Below are positions 13,001 through 25,000 of a stretch of 64,000 nt of DNA, piece after piece. Source of the stretch: Dryobates pubescens (lineage: Eukaryota > Chordata > Aves > Piciformes > Picidae); the NCBI RefSeq assembly GCF_014839835.1, contig NC_071624.1, forward strand, positions 19,921,675 through 19,985,674, in the 5' to 3' direction. A model generated the notes under the pieces. That model did no database searches and was not told the DNA's origin. It saw nothing but the letters and a program-made list of their open reading frames with translations. Position numbers and translations under genes: made by a program. Positions within the stretch are counted from its first letter, which is position 1, and every line of letters starts with the position of its first letter.

Positions 13001-16000
13001 TCTGTCTCCACTTGCAGGCTACTGCAGTGTGGTTGTCATGGGACCTTAGTTTAGATGGGCCGATGGGAGTCTGCTCTGCTAGAAGCTGTCTAACAGGGCT
13101 TTGATTGAAGTGTTTGTGCTGCTCAGCCTTTGTGGTAGTGAGAAGTTCAATTCTCCCCCCACACACAAACCACAGCTAACTCAGTTGGAGAAGCAAATGG
13201 CAAAGGCTGTATTTTTACAAGCAGACTGAAATGCACTGAATATATACAAAATATACAGTACTGAGAAAAACAGACAAGAAAGAAGGTAACACAAACTCCC
13301 TCTGGCTCCTCCCCAAAACCCCTTCTCCCCCTTCCTCCCTTCTTCCCAAAAAGGATTAAAGAGACAAAATGGATATTAAGGGAAATTCTGTTAGTTCAAA
13401 GCAGATGTTAAGGGGGAAATAAAAGTTCGTTTCTTATCTCATTAGTCCAAGGTCAGCACTGCCAAGAACAGAAGAAAGAAAAACTGCACAGCACAGAAAC
13501 AGCCAAACAGACTGAACTGAAACTAAAATCCTTAAAGTTACATTCCTACTGATCTACCAATGAAATTTGTTTAGAATTACCTTTGTATTCCTTTTTACAC
13601 CAAAACATTCAGCTAGAGAATTCTGTGGCTGTCTCTTCCTTAAAGGAACAGCCTAAAACTGTCACAGCCTTACAGCCGAGCAAGGCCAAACTGTTTTCTG
13701 CTTGCATCTAGGAAGAGGAGTATCTAGATACCTGTTATAGCATGGGGAGTGATGCCAGTGATTCCCCGATTACTAAGCTGTGGCTTTGCTGTTTTGACAG
13801 GTGTGAGAAAGGAGTCATGTCTCTAGTCAATGTCAGGAACTGCATTCGCTTCTACCAGACTGCTGAGGAGCTGAATGCTGGCACCCTGCTCAACTACTGT
13901 GCTGAGATCATTGCCAGTCACTGGGTAAGTACAGCCAGAAGGCAGCAGAAGGAGAAATGTTTGTGGAGTACAGGAACAGCACTCAGTAGGATTTTAACTT
14001 GCTGTACTGTGTAACCTCAGGAGCATCTCAGTGTGCTTGCATTGAACAATTCCAGCTGGGATGGGATTGCCTGGATCCCTAACTTCCTGGGACTGAAGTG
14101 ACCTGTTTTGCTGACCCTTGGGTGTTTTTAAGTAGCACCAGTGTTGAGAGCTGCCATCTCCCTGTCCCCTGGCACGAGTCAAGGAGCTGCTTCTGAGACA
14201 GGAGGGATTTTTCCCTTCCCATCCATCTCAGTTTTGGACTCTCTGGTATTTGGTGTTCTCCACAGTAATTCAGAATTATATGTTGGAAACAAAGCATGTT
14301 GAATGCTCCTTCTCAAAGAACTTCCTGTTGGCTTGGGAGGTTTTGTCTGTCTGGGTGTGAATGTCTTGCCTATAGCCTGAGGAGTTGTGGTCATTGGAAA
14401 TAATTTACTGTGAAAAGCTCCTGAATGTGAGCTGAAGGACTGCATCTAATGAGCAAGAGGGCTGCTTATCAGCTCTGAGTCGTTGAAGTTCCTCTGTAAT
14501 TGGTCTCTATCTACACAGATCACAAATCCCATGCCTGATCTTACCTCTAAAACAAACCCCAAAAACCTATGGAAGCCAGGGAAGAGTTTATCCTCTGTCC
14601 TGGAGAGAGTAGCAAGGAATCCTGTAACTAACTTGGACATTTCACTCTGATCTGTTACTTTGAGTAAAGCTTTGATTAACTGAGTAATGGATTAGCTTTT
14701 AAAATGAGACTTGTCCACAGCAGACTGAGGTGAGGATTTAGGTTATTCTAAATGGAATCAGAGTTAGGGGTTGGAAGGGACCTCTGGAGATTGAGTCCAA
14801 CCCTGCTGCCAGGGCAGGTTACACAGGAGCACATCCAGGTGGGTCTTGAAAGTCTCCAAAGGAGGAGACTCCACATCCTCTCTGGGCAGCCTGATCCAGG
14901 GCTCCAGGATCCTCCAATAAAAAGTTTCTCCTGATCTTGAGGTGGAACCTCCTGGGTTCCAGCCTGTCCCTGTTGTTCCTTGTCTTGTCACTGGGCACCA
15001 CCAAAGAGAGCCTGGCCCCTTCCTCCTGACCCCCACCCCTTGATATTTAGTCATTGATAAGGTCCCCTCTCAGCCTTCTGTTCTCCAGACTAACCAGCCT
15101 CAGGTCTCAGCCTTTCTTCACAGCAGAGATGTTCCAGTCCCTTCATCATCCTCATAGCTCTCTTGGACTCTCTCCAGAAGACCCCTGTGCTGCTTGAAGT
15201 AGGCATTCAGAACTGGACACAGTATTCCAGGTGTGGTCTCACCAGGGCAGAGTATAGGAGCAGGAGAACCATTTTCATGTTCTAGATGTGTATGTTTCTT
15301 TGGCTAATGGCACAGAGCGGGGAGTGCTTTGATCTGTGGGTATACAAAGTCTTGTACCTGAACTTGCAGGTCTTTACTGCTTTTGGTTCGCTTTACTGCT
15401 TTTGGTTCTTCCTTTTGACACTGCTCTACCTCAAAATGCATTTTAGTCAAATAAGTGCTAACCTCAACCTGAAGGCTTTGTACTTTAAGCTTTTGTTGTA
15501 CTGTTACTCAGTTTTTTCAGAGCTCTGTGGAATTGTCAGTCTTCTAGAGTGGCAGGTGCTGTTGTCAGAAAACTCCAGCCTGTGATTTGAGTCTAGGTAG
15601 AGGAGGAGTTTAGAGACTAGATGTTGATCTGCTGCAACACGAGAGTTCTGGTTAGAAAACATGTCTGTCATCCAGTCCAAGCACCAACCCAACACCATGA
15701 CCATGAAACCATGTCCTGAAGTGCCCTGTCCACACCTCCAGCAGTGTCTGGTAGGATGCTGATTTTTCCATCTGTAGACAAAACAAAATGTTTCTGATTG
15801 TGACACTGCGATGTAAGGTGTGAAACTTGCTGAATGTTCCTTCCTGCTTTTTTGAAGGCTCTCTTGGACTGTTCCTGCTTGCTGTGGTGTTATGAAAAGG
15901 CAGCTTTCCACTAACCTGGTGTTGTGGACTTGATTGCAGTGTGCAGTGTCTTGTTTATAGATAGGAGAGGAGTGTTCCTTACCCCTTTCTGATTGCTTCC

Positions 16001-19000
16001 AGGATGACTTGCGTAAAGAAGACTTCAGCAGCATGAGTGCTCAGTTATTGTACAAGATGTTCAAGTCCAAGACAGAATATCCTCTGCACAAGGCTATTAA
16101 AGTTGAGAGAGAAGATGTGGTCTTTCTGTATCTCATTGAAATGGACTCACAGGTAGGGTGAAACTGACTCAACCTAGCCTCTAGAATTTGGTGTTTCAAA
16201 TAACAAGTTTAGCTCCCAGGCTGAGCCTTGCTACTGATTTTTGTCACTGATCCTTACTTGTTTGTCACTTCTGGGTATGTAATGGAGACCTCTCTGTAGA
16301 GATCTAATTAAAAAATGATTTATAACACCTTTAAAACATCTTGTATGCAACAGATCATCATAGAATCACACAATGGTTTGGGTTGGAAGGGATCATCCAG
16401 TTCCAACCCTCCCACTAGCTCAGGTTGCTCAAGGCCTCATCCAGCCTGGCCTTGAACACTTCCAGGGAGGGGGCATCCACTGCCTCCCTTGTCAATGTGT
16501 TCCAGTGTCTCCCCACCCTTACTGTCAAAAATTTCTTCCTCATCTCTAGTCTCAATCTCCCCTCTTCCAGCTCAAAGCTGGAAAAAACTCCAACCCCTCA
16601 TGTTGCTCTGCACATTTAAAGCTGGCTGCTGTAACAGTGACTTTTCTGCTTCATGGCTGTTCAGTGAGCACAGTTTCTTTGAACAAAAGCTTTTCCTCTT
16701 CTGCTGGCTGTTTGAAATAACAGGTCTGTGCTGCTGGGATGAGTGCTCTAAACCAGCAAATATGCTCCCCAGCCAGGGAGTAGGAAGAATTATCAAGAAT
16801 TACTTAATTAGTCCTTTTGATTGCCTCAGATTCAATTGGCAGCTGGGACTGTAGCAGCAGTTAGCATCACAGAATGGTTTGGGTTGGAAGAGACCTCCAA
16901 AGGTCATCCAGTCCAACCCCCGCTGTGGTCAGCAGGGACATCCTCCACTAGATCAGGTTGCTCAGAGCCTTTTGTTTGGCCTGACTCTGAACATGTCCAG
17001 GGATGGAGCCTCAACCACCTCCCTGGGCAACCTGTTAGAGTATTCACCACTCTCATAGTAACAGAAGTTGTTCCTAGCATCCAATCTAAATCTGCATTGC
17101 TCTCATTTCAAACCACTGCCTCTTGTCCTGTCCCTGCAGCCCTTTGCAAATTGTCCCTCTGCAGCCTTCTTGTAGCCCCTTCAGCTACTAGAAGGCTGCT
17201 CTTAAGACTCCCTGGAGTCTTCTCCCGGCTGAATACCCTCAGCTCCCTCAGTCTGTCTTTGCAGGAGAGGTGCTCCAGACCCCTGATCATCCTTAGGTGC
17301 TAATCCAGTTAGGATTTAAGGTATATTAAAGGAATAATTGAGTAATTCTTTGTAGTGCTGTGTCAAACAAGCCCACACAGAATATACTGGGCTTGCTTCC
17401 TGGGGGTAAAACAAGCCTTGCCAACATCACTCCTTTTTGCTCACTGGATGGCCCTCTGGGAACACTTGCATGTGGTGGTGCTGGTCTTCTGATTGCTTTC
17501 CTGGGTAAGGTGCAACACGTTGCACTTTGAATTTGAGCTGAAGGTCTAGTAATGGAGTAGTTGGAACAGGCTGGTTAGCATTGACCTCTAATGTCAATTG
17601 GCTGAATTTGTCTTGTAGCTTCCTGGGAAGCTGAATGAATTGGATCACAATGGAGATCTTGCTTTGGATCTAGCCCTTGCCCAAAGATTGGAGGGTATTG
17701 CAACCACGTTGGTCAACCACAAGGCTGATGTAGACAGGGCAGACAAGAGAGGCTGGAGTCTGTTACATAAAGCCATCCAGAGGGGTAAGTAAATGGGATG
17801 TGAAGCCTTGTTAGCTTGCAGTGGTTCCCAGTGGGGAATGTATCCCACGCTCTGTTGCTGTGTCACTTCACAGCTGGCACTTCAGGTAGAAAATTGCTGT
17901 CAAGGATATTGTCTTAAAAAAACAAACAAACAACCAAAAAAACCCCAAACCACAGAAAACCAAACAATCTTAATCTCATTTGAGATAAGTGAACACAGCT
18001 TTCTCTGCATGGCATCCAGAAGCAGTCCCATAGTGTCTGCTGCAGGAAGAAGCATAAGGAGACACTGGGAGTATTCGCTCTTGATTCGCTCAGTGTCTTT
18101 CTGACATGGCTCAGTTAAGCATGGCAACCCAGTCATGAAGATGAAGCCTTTTGCTAGCCCTGGTGTGGTAGTTTAGCCCACAATCCACCCCTTCTAAATA
18201 ATTTCATTGGCTGTTAGTACTGTCCATCTAATCTAGAACAATATCTACCATTCTTAAGTAAAGTTCACAGTCTCTTCTGGCTGTTCTCAGATGTAGATGA
18301 TTCAGAAGTCCAAGAAAACCAGGAAATAAAGCAGAAAACAGTTTGTCTCTCCACAGAAGAAGCCAAGAAAAGGAGCAGGGGCTCTCAGGGTTCATGCACT
18401 GTAGGTTCCTCATGGATTCTTCCTTTGGGTGTGATGAGGAATCTGTACAACACTCTGAAATTAAACTCTCTCAGCTAAAGTTGAATTTCTTTGTGGAACA
18501 CACTGAATTTCTCCATTCTCTTGCACTACCCCATAAGTGTGACCAGGACCTTCAGCAGAAACCACCCCTCGGACAGGTTTAGCCTTGCCTGAGGGAGAAA
18601 ATACCCCAACAGTTTTACCTAACATTCTTTTCTCTAACAACAGGAACTCTATCACCTTCTACTTTCTGTAGCAGATCTGAGTGTGCAGCTCCAGCTCCAT
18701 TCACTGAACCTCTACTATCTACCAGCCAGGTTGCTGGTGCTAGATATTTCTGCCAGAGTGGTCTTCAGCAAACCATTGTAGTGTTCAATCTCCCCTGCAG
18801 CTGGTGCATAGCAGGGGATGTGGAATAGCCACTCCATGCCTGCTCTGTGGCCCAGTTCTTCACAAGATTGTTTTTGAAGTGAGTTCCATTGTCTCACTCA
18901 ATCCTCTCTGGAGTTCTGTGTCTCCACAAGATTGGTCTCTCCAGACCAAGAATGGTGGTGTGTGCAGTTGCATGAGGTACAGGATAAGTTTCCAACCATC

Positions 19001-22000
19001 CAGTGTTTGCCTCTACCATAGTCAGCACATATTGCTTACGAGAACAAGGTAGAGTGATGTAGTCAGTCTGCCAGGCCTCACCACACTTGGACCATACCAC
19101 AAGGGCTTAATTCGCTTTGCCTGCTTAATAGCAGCACAAGTGTCACAGTCATGGATGACTTGTGTGATAGCATCCATGGCAATGTCTATGGATCAGTCAG
19201 GAGCCCACTGGTAGGTTGCATCTCTGCCTTGATGTCCTGACGAATCGTGAGCCCAGCGAGCTCAGAACATCTCACCTCGGTGTTTCCAGTCGAGATCAAG
19301 ATCAGAGTCCTTGTCTACTTGAGAAACTCCTGCAGCTAGATCTGCCTGATGGTTGTGTTGCTGTTCCTCAGTAGCTCTGCTCTTAGGCATGTGAGCATCA
19401 ATGTGTCTCACCTTCACTGGAATTCTCTCGACTCGATCAGCAATGTCTTGCCACAGGTCGGCTGCCCAGATGGGTTTTCCTTTCCTCTGCCATCCATTCT
19501 TTTTCCAGTTCTTTAGCCAACCCCATAGAGCATTGGCTACCATCCATGAGTCGGTGTAGAGATAGAGCTTTGGCCATCTCTCACGTTCAGCCACGTCGAG
19601 AGCTAGCTGGACAGCTTTTACCTCAGCAAACTGACTGGACTCTCCTTCTCCATCCTTCGCCTCTGCAACTCGGCGTGTTGGACTCCACACGGCAGACTTC
19701 CACCTTCGCTTGTTCCCGACCAGCCGACAGGAACCGTCTGTGAACAAAGCATACTTCTTCTCATCAGAAAGGTCATTGTAAGGAGGAGCTTCCTCAGCAC
19801 GAGTTCCTCTCTCCTCTGGAGGTTTAGCACAGTTGGTATCTTCAGGCCAACTTGAGATCACCTCCACCAGACCAGGTCTTTCAAGATTTCCCATTCAAGC
19901 TCTCTGTGTTATCAGAGCCATCCACTTGGACCAGGTGGAATCTGTGGCATGATGTGGTGTGGAACCTTTGCCTTTGAACATCCAATTCAAAACTGGCAAT
20001 CTGGGAGCTAAGAGAAGTTGTGATTCAGTTCCAATCACTTCAGAAGCTGCTTTTACTCCTTCATAGGCAGCTAGAATCTTTTTCTCTGTTGGAGTATAAT
20101 TAGCCTCTGAACCTCTGTAACCTCAACTCCAGAAGCCAAGAGGTCATCCACGTGTCTCACCTGGAGCTCTTTGCCACAAGCACCAGGTTGGACCATTGTC
20201 ACCTGCAGCCGTGTACAAAATGTTCTTAATGTCTGGACCATCTCGGACAGGTCCCAGTCCCACTGCTTGAACTACCTCTTGCTTTATCTGGTCAAAGGCT
20301 GCTTGCTGTTCAGGTCCCCGGTGGAAACTGTTCCTCTTTCGAGTCACATCATACAGAGGTTTCACAATCTGACTGTATCCAGGAATGTGCAGTCTCCCCA
20401 ACCCCACTGTACCCAAGAAACGTAGAGTTTCTTGCTTGCTCATGGGATTGGCCATGGTAGAGACTGTTTAGCACATCCACTGGAATGTGTCGGTGTCCAT
20501 CCTGCCACTGCACCCCCAGAAACTGGATCTCTGTGGTAGGTCCTTGTCTCTCTTGATGGCAAAACCTGCATTCAGGAGAATGTCAATGATTTTGTTACCT
20601 TTCTTGAAGACTTCCTCAGCAGTTTCACCCCAGAGGATGATATCATCGATGAACTGGATGTGTTCTGGAGCACCACCTTCCTCCAGAGCATCATGGATTA
20701 CTGCATGACAGATGCTGGAGCTGTGGATCCAGCCCACTGGCAATCTGTTGAAAGTGTATTGGATTCCTCTCCAGGTGATAGCAAACTGAGGCCTGCATTC
20801 CTCTGCTATGGGAATAGAGAAGAATGCATTAGCAATGTCTATGGTAGCATACCATTTGGCCTCTTTGGATTCCCGCTCATATTGGAGTTCCATCAGCTTA
20901 CTTTTAAAGGCATAGCCTGAAACTGTCACACCTGGGCTGGATGCAGGGCTTCTTTATGCCTATGGTTAACAGCAAGGGTCCTTGCTGCTGGAGAACAGCT
21001 TGAAGGAAGGAAACACTGACTGGAAGATGAATATGCAGAGGTGCTTCTGTGCTGGTCTGATTACCTTCAAAGCTCTGCTGTGTAGTGTAGTTACCAGTGT
21101 GGATCCTGTGTTGCCACCACAGGGTTATCTTGAGCTGTTCTCCCTCTTAGCATGGAAAATGCATCTTAGAACTGGAGCACAGCAGGACCTGGTTGCCATG
21201 GCCACAGTACTCTGACAGCTTTGGAGCAGCAGTGTCTTGGCCTGTGGCCAAAGCCAGGTAGCAGTCCGTAGTGAACACTTCGTGCTGGTAGTTGCCTGCA
21301 GTGGTATCTCTGGCACCCCTGTTTCATAATGCGGGCACCACAGGACCCTTGCCTGTAAGTGGACCTCAGGGGTACTGTAATGCTGCAAATGCAGAGCTTT
21401 ATTGTTTCTAGGCTCTCAGAACTCATTTAAGTTTTGTCAGCTCAAAGTGCTGCTCCCGAGTTCTTCCTTTAATCTTCTTCGTATCTGACCAGGGTAATGC
21501 TGATGTCTGATCTAAGTGTGAAACCTTCAGCATAGGTCAGTGATATGATGGCTGCAGCTCTGTTAAGCACTAGAGGGACTGTAGTGGTCTGCTCTTCCTG
21601 TTTAATCCTGGTACTTGTCCTCAAGTTCTAATGTCTGCTTTCAGACTGAGCTGGAGCTCTGAGTGGATGCTTGCTTCTCAATAACCTAAGCTGCAGTGAA
21701 CTCCTCACTGTATCTGTCACATCTTCTGCAAGTGCAGCTAAAGCAGAGTGTCTGAACTTGCCACAGGATTCTTGTTCCTTATGATCACTGGAGACTGGGG
21801 GAATGCAGTGGAAGTCAGAAAAACCATAGACTAGTTGTGGTGGGAAAAGCCCTCTAAGATACCCAGTCCAACCATCAACCCAACACCACCATGGCCACTA
21901 AACCACGTCCCCAAGTGCATTGGCCCCACATTTCTTGAACACCTCTGGTGTTGAGGACTCCCACCCCCCTGGGCAACCTAAATGTTCTTTTGCTGGCAGA

Positions 22001-25000
22001 GAGAATCCAGTAGTCTTCATTACTTCACCAGGCAAACAACCTCCTTTGCGCTCTCATGTTCAGGACAAACACCCTGTCAGCATCTGTTCAAAGCTTTGGT
22101 GTCAGGGAATTCATGTTACCCTCAAGTCACTTTCTGCATCTTGGTGTTTCAAGTCTAAGGTTTTATGTACTGAACTGAGTCTAAATTCTTATTTGTGAGA
22201 AACTCTTGGGAATGCTGGGGGGGGGGGGGGGTCCTCCTTGGTGTACTCCTTACCTGTGGTCCTAAACATCTAAGAGCAAAGGCTATGTTAGTATTTGGTT
22301 GTGCCAAGACTGAACAGATAATGACTAACTTCAGCTACACACCTTTGACTGCTGCCTTGAAATGGTACCTCTTGTTCAAAACCTACTTGTGTTTAGTCTC
22401 ATACTTTGTCCAGTTGTGCCTTAAAGTGACTTTCTCCTGATGGAGGAGCTAGTGAGCTTGGCATCACTGTAACAAATGGCTGTGAACTTGAGTCCCTTTC
22501 TGCAGGGAGCTGTTAGGAGATGTTTTAATCCTGATTTTGCAGCAAAATGTTCAAGTTACCTGTGACTAGTCTAAGAGCAGGCACTTGGAATGATTGTGTG
22601 GCTTGGAGGAAAACAGTGTGTGTCCACTTTCTGGACTTGTATGCATAGGGTGTATGAAACATAGGTGCATAAATAACCTCCTTTTGTTTTATGAAAGGAG
22701 ATAAATTTGCTGCCAGCTTTCTCGTTAAAAACGGTGCGCGTGTGAATGCTGCTACCTTGGGAGACCAGGAGACTCCTCTGCACCTTGTGGCATCCTACAG
22801 CCCCAAGAAGCATTTACCAGATGTCATGGGAGAGATGGCACAGTTAGCAGAGTCCCTCCTTCAGGCAGGAGCCAATCCAAACATGCAGGACAGCAAAGGA
22901 AGGTAAACACTGGGTGAAGTCCGGCCTGCTGCCAGCTGAACTGCAGATCCTACTGCAGTGATCAGATGCAGCCTGCTGAGAACCTGCTCAGGCCTGTCAG
23001 CAAGGCATGGCTGATACTGGAAGCAGGAGAGAAATTCTTCAATCCAGTTGCAGACTTGTGGGTGGGTCTGAAGCAGAAAGCTGCACAGCCTGGGTGGTAC
23101 CCTGTCCTCACCAGTGAGACAGCCCAGCTGGAGCTGTGAGCTGTGCTGGAGCACATGGCACACAGCTTGCCTTCATGGAATCACTGACCACAGAGTGAAC
23201 TGATTAAGACCATAAATGGCTCCTGCAAGGTTCTGAGGTGTGGGGCCCCAAAATTGCTTTCCAGGTTGGGTAGAGCCGGCCAAGAAGCACAGCTGTTTGG
23301 GGGTGTGCGGGGAGAGGGGGTGGTGCTGGCGGGTGGGTGCCTGTGGGGGGGAAGTGGGGGCTGTGCTAGTGGGCGGGTGCCTGCTTGGGGGGGAAGGGGG
23401 GGCTGTGCTAGTGGGCGGGTGCCTGCTTGGGGGGGAAGGGGGGGCTGTGCTAGTGGGCGGGTGCCTGCTTGGGGGGGAAGTGGGGGCTGTGCTAGTGGGC
23501 GGGTGCCTGCTTGGGGGGGGAAGTGGGGGCTGTGCTAGTGGGTGGGTGCCTGCTTGGGGGGGAAGGGGGGGCTGTGCTAGTGGGCGGGTGCCTGCTTGGG
23601 GGGGGAAGTGGGGGCTGTGCTAGTGGGCGGGTGCCTGCTTGGGGGGGGAAGGGGGGGCTGTGCTAGTGGGCGGGTGCCTGCTTGGGGGGGAAGTGGGGGC
23701 TGTGCTAGTGGGCGGGTGCTGCGGGGCTCGGCGGGGTGTGATGCTGGAAGGATTGGAATCAAGCCCACTGAAGGGTTTGCTCTGTCTTTCACGATGTGCG
23801 TGTGCTCCCTTCCTGACAGAGAGATGGTGACCCTGTAAGCCTGTTGGGGTGTGTTGGTGGCCGTGGAGCAAGACTCAATTACTCATATAACCACTTTGCT
23901 TCAATGACAGGACCCCGCTGCATGTATCCATTGTGGTCAGGAATGAACCTGTCTTCAGTCAGCTTCTGCAGTGCAAACAGTAAGTCTCACTTCAATGCTA
24001 AGTATCCAGGGGTTACCTTCTGCAGTGGAGATAGGGAAACTGCTGTAACAGCTGTTCTCTACCTCCTTGCCTAGAGATAGCAAAGACAAAGCAATAGGCT
24101 TGGGATGCAGAAGTTCAGAAGCTTTGCATATCTTCAGATGCCACAGCAGTGCTAGGAGCCAAGGAAATTTTTTGTTCTCCTGGAAAGAGGAAGAAAAAAA
24201 AAAAGTCACTGGGATGTGCTGCCCAGGGAGGTGGTGGAGTCACCGTCCCTGGAGGTGTTCAAGAGGGGATTGGACGTGGCACTTGGTGCCATGGTCTAGT
24301 CATGAGGTCTGTGGAGACAGGTTGGACTCGATGATCCTCGAGGTCTCTTCCAACCTTGGCGATACTGTGAAACTGCATTGCTGTTTTTCAGAGAGAGCTG
24401 AGTGAAATACAGCACTAACTTCAGTTATTGGAGCCAAATAAGACATTTCAGATGTCTGAATATCTTTTGACTTCAGCTTGGGTTCTGTTTCGAACTAATA
24501 CAGGTAGCTTCTTAGGCTGAGGCAGCAGAACACTTCATTTTACTCAGTTTTTTTGCAGCTGAATTTGAACGAACTGTGTGCAAGGATTGCCAGGAGAGGT
24601 TTTGCTTCTTTGTTGCTGGTACAGTACAGTTACTTCCAGGGCACTGCTTCTCTTGGGGGTGATGAACTGAACTCTAGCAGTGACTCAAAGGTGCCTTGCT
24701 TGTTTCAGAACCTTCACAAATTTTCTGAAGTAACTGGAGCTGCAGCAGGCTGCTTGGCAAGCAAAGCTTGTCAGTGAGCTACCAGAGAAACTTGTACAGC
24801 CGCTCAGACACTTGAAACTTAAGCTGCACTGGGGAACCATGTTTTAAGGTATAAAGTAGGGAACATCAACTCTTATTTTTAGACTAGACTTGGAGCTGAA
24901 GGATCATGAAGGAAGCACAGCTCTGTGGCTGGCAGTTCAGTATATCACCATGTCATCAGACCAGTCTGTGAACCCCTTTGAAGATGCCCCTGTCATAAAT

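Noticed and set aside
18164-20930. Possible domesticated RT or RNase H gene
   Set aside because: The ERV-L copy is clearly broken and its open stretches are short; no sign of a retained host function.
23240-23871. Long glycine-rich or proline-rich ORFs on both strands
   Set aside because: They are the minisatellite read in several frames. The period of 42 (a multiple of 3) keeps frames open; no start context, splice fit or family.
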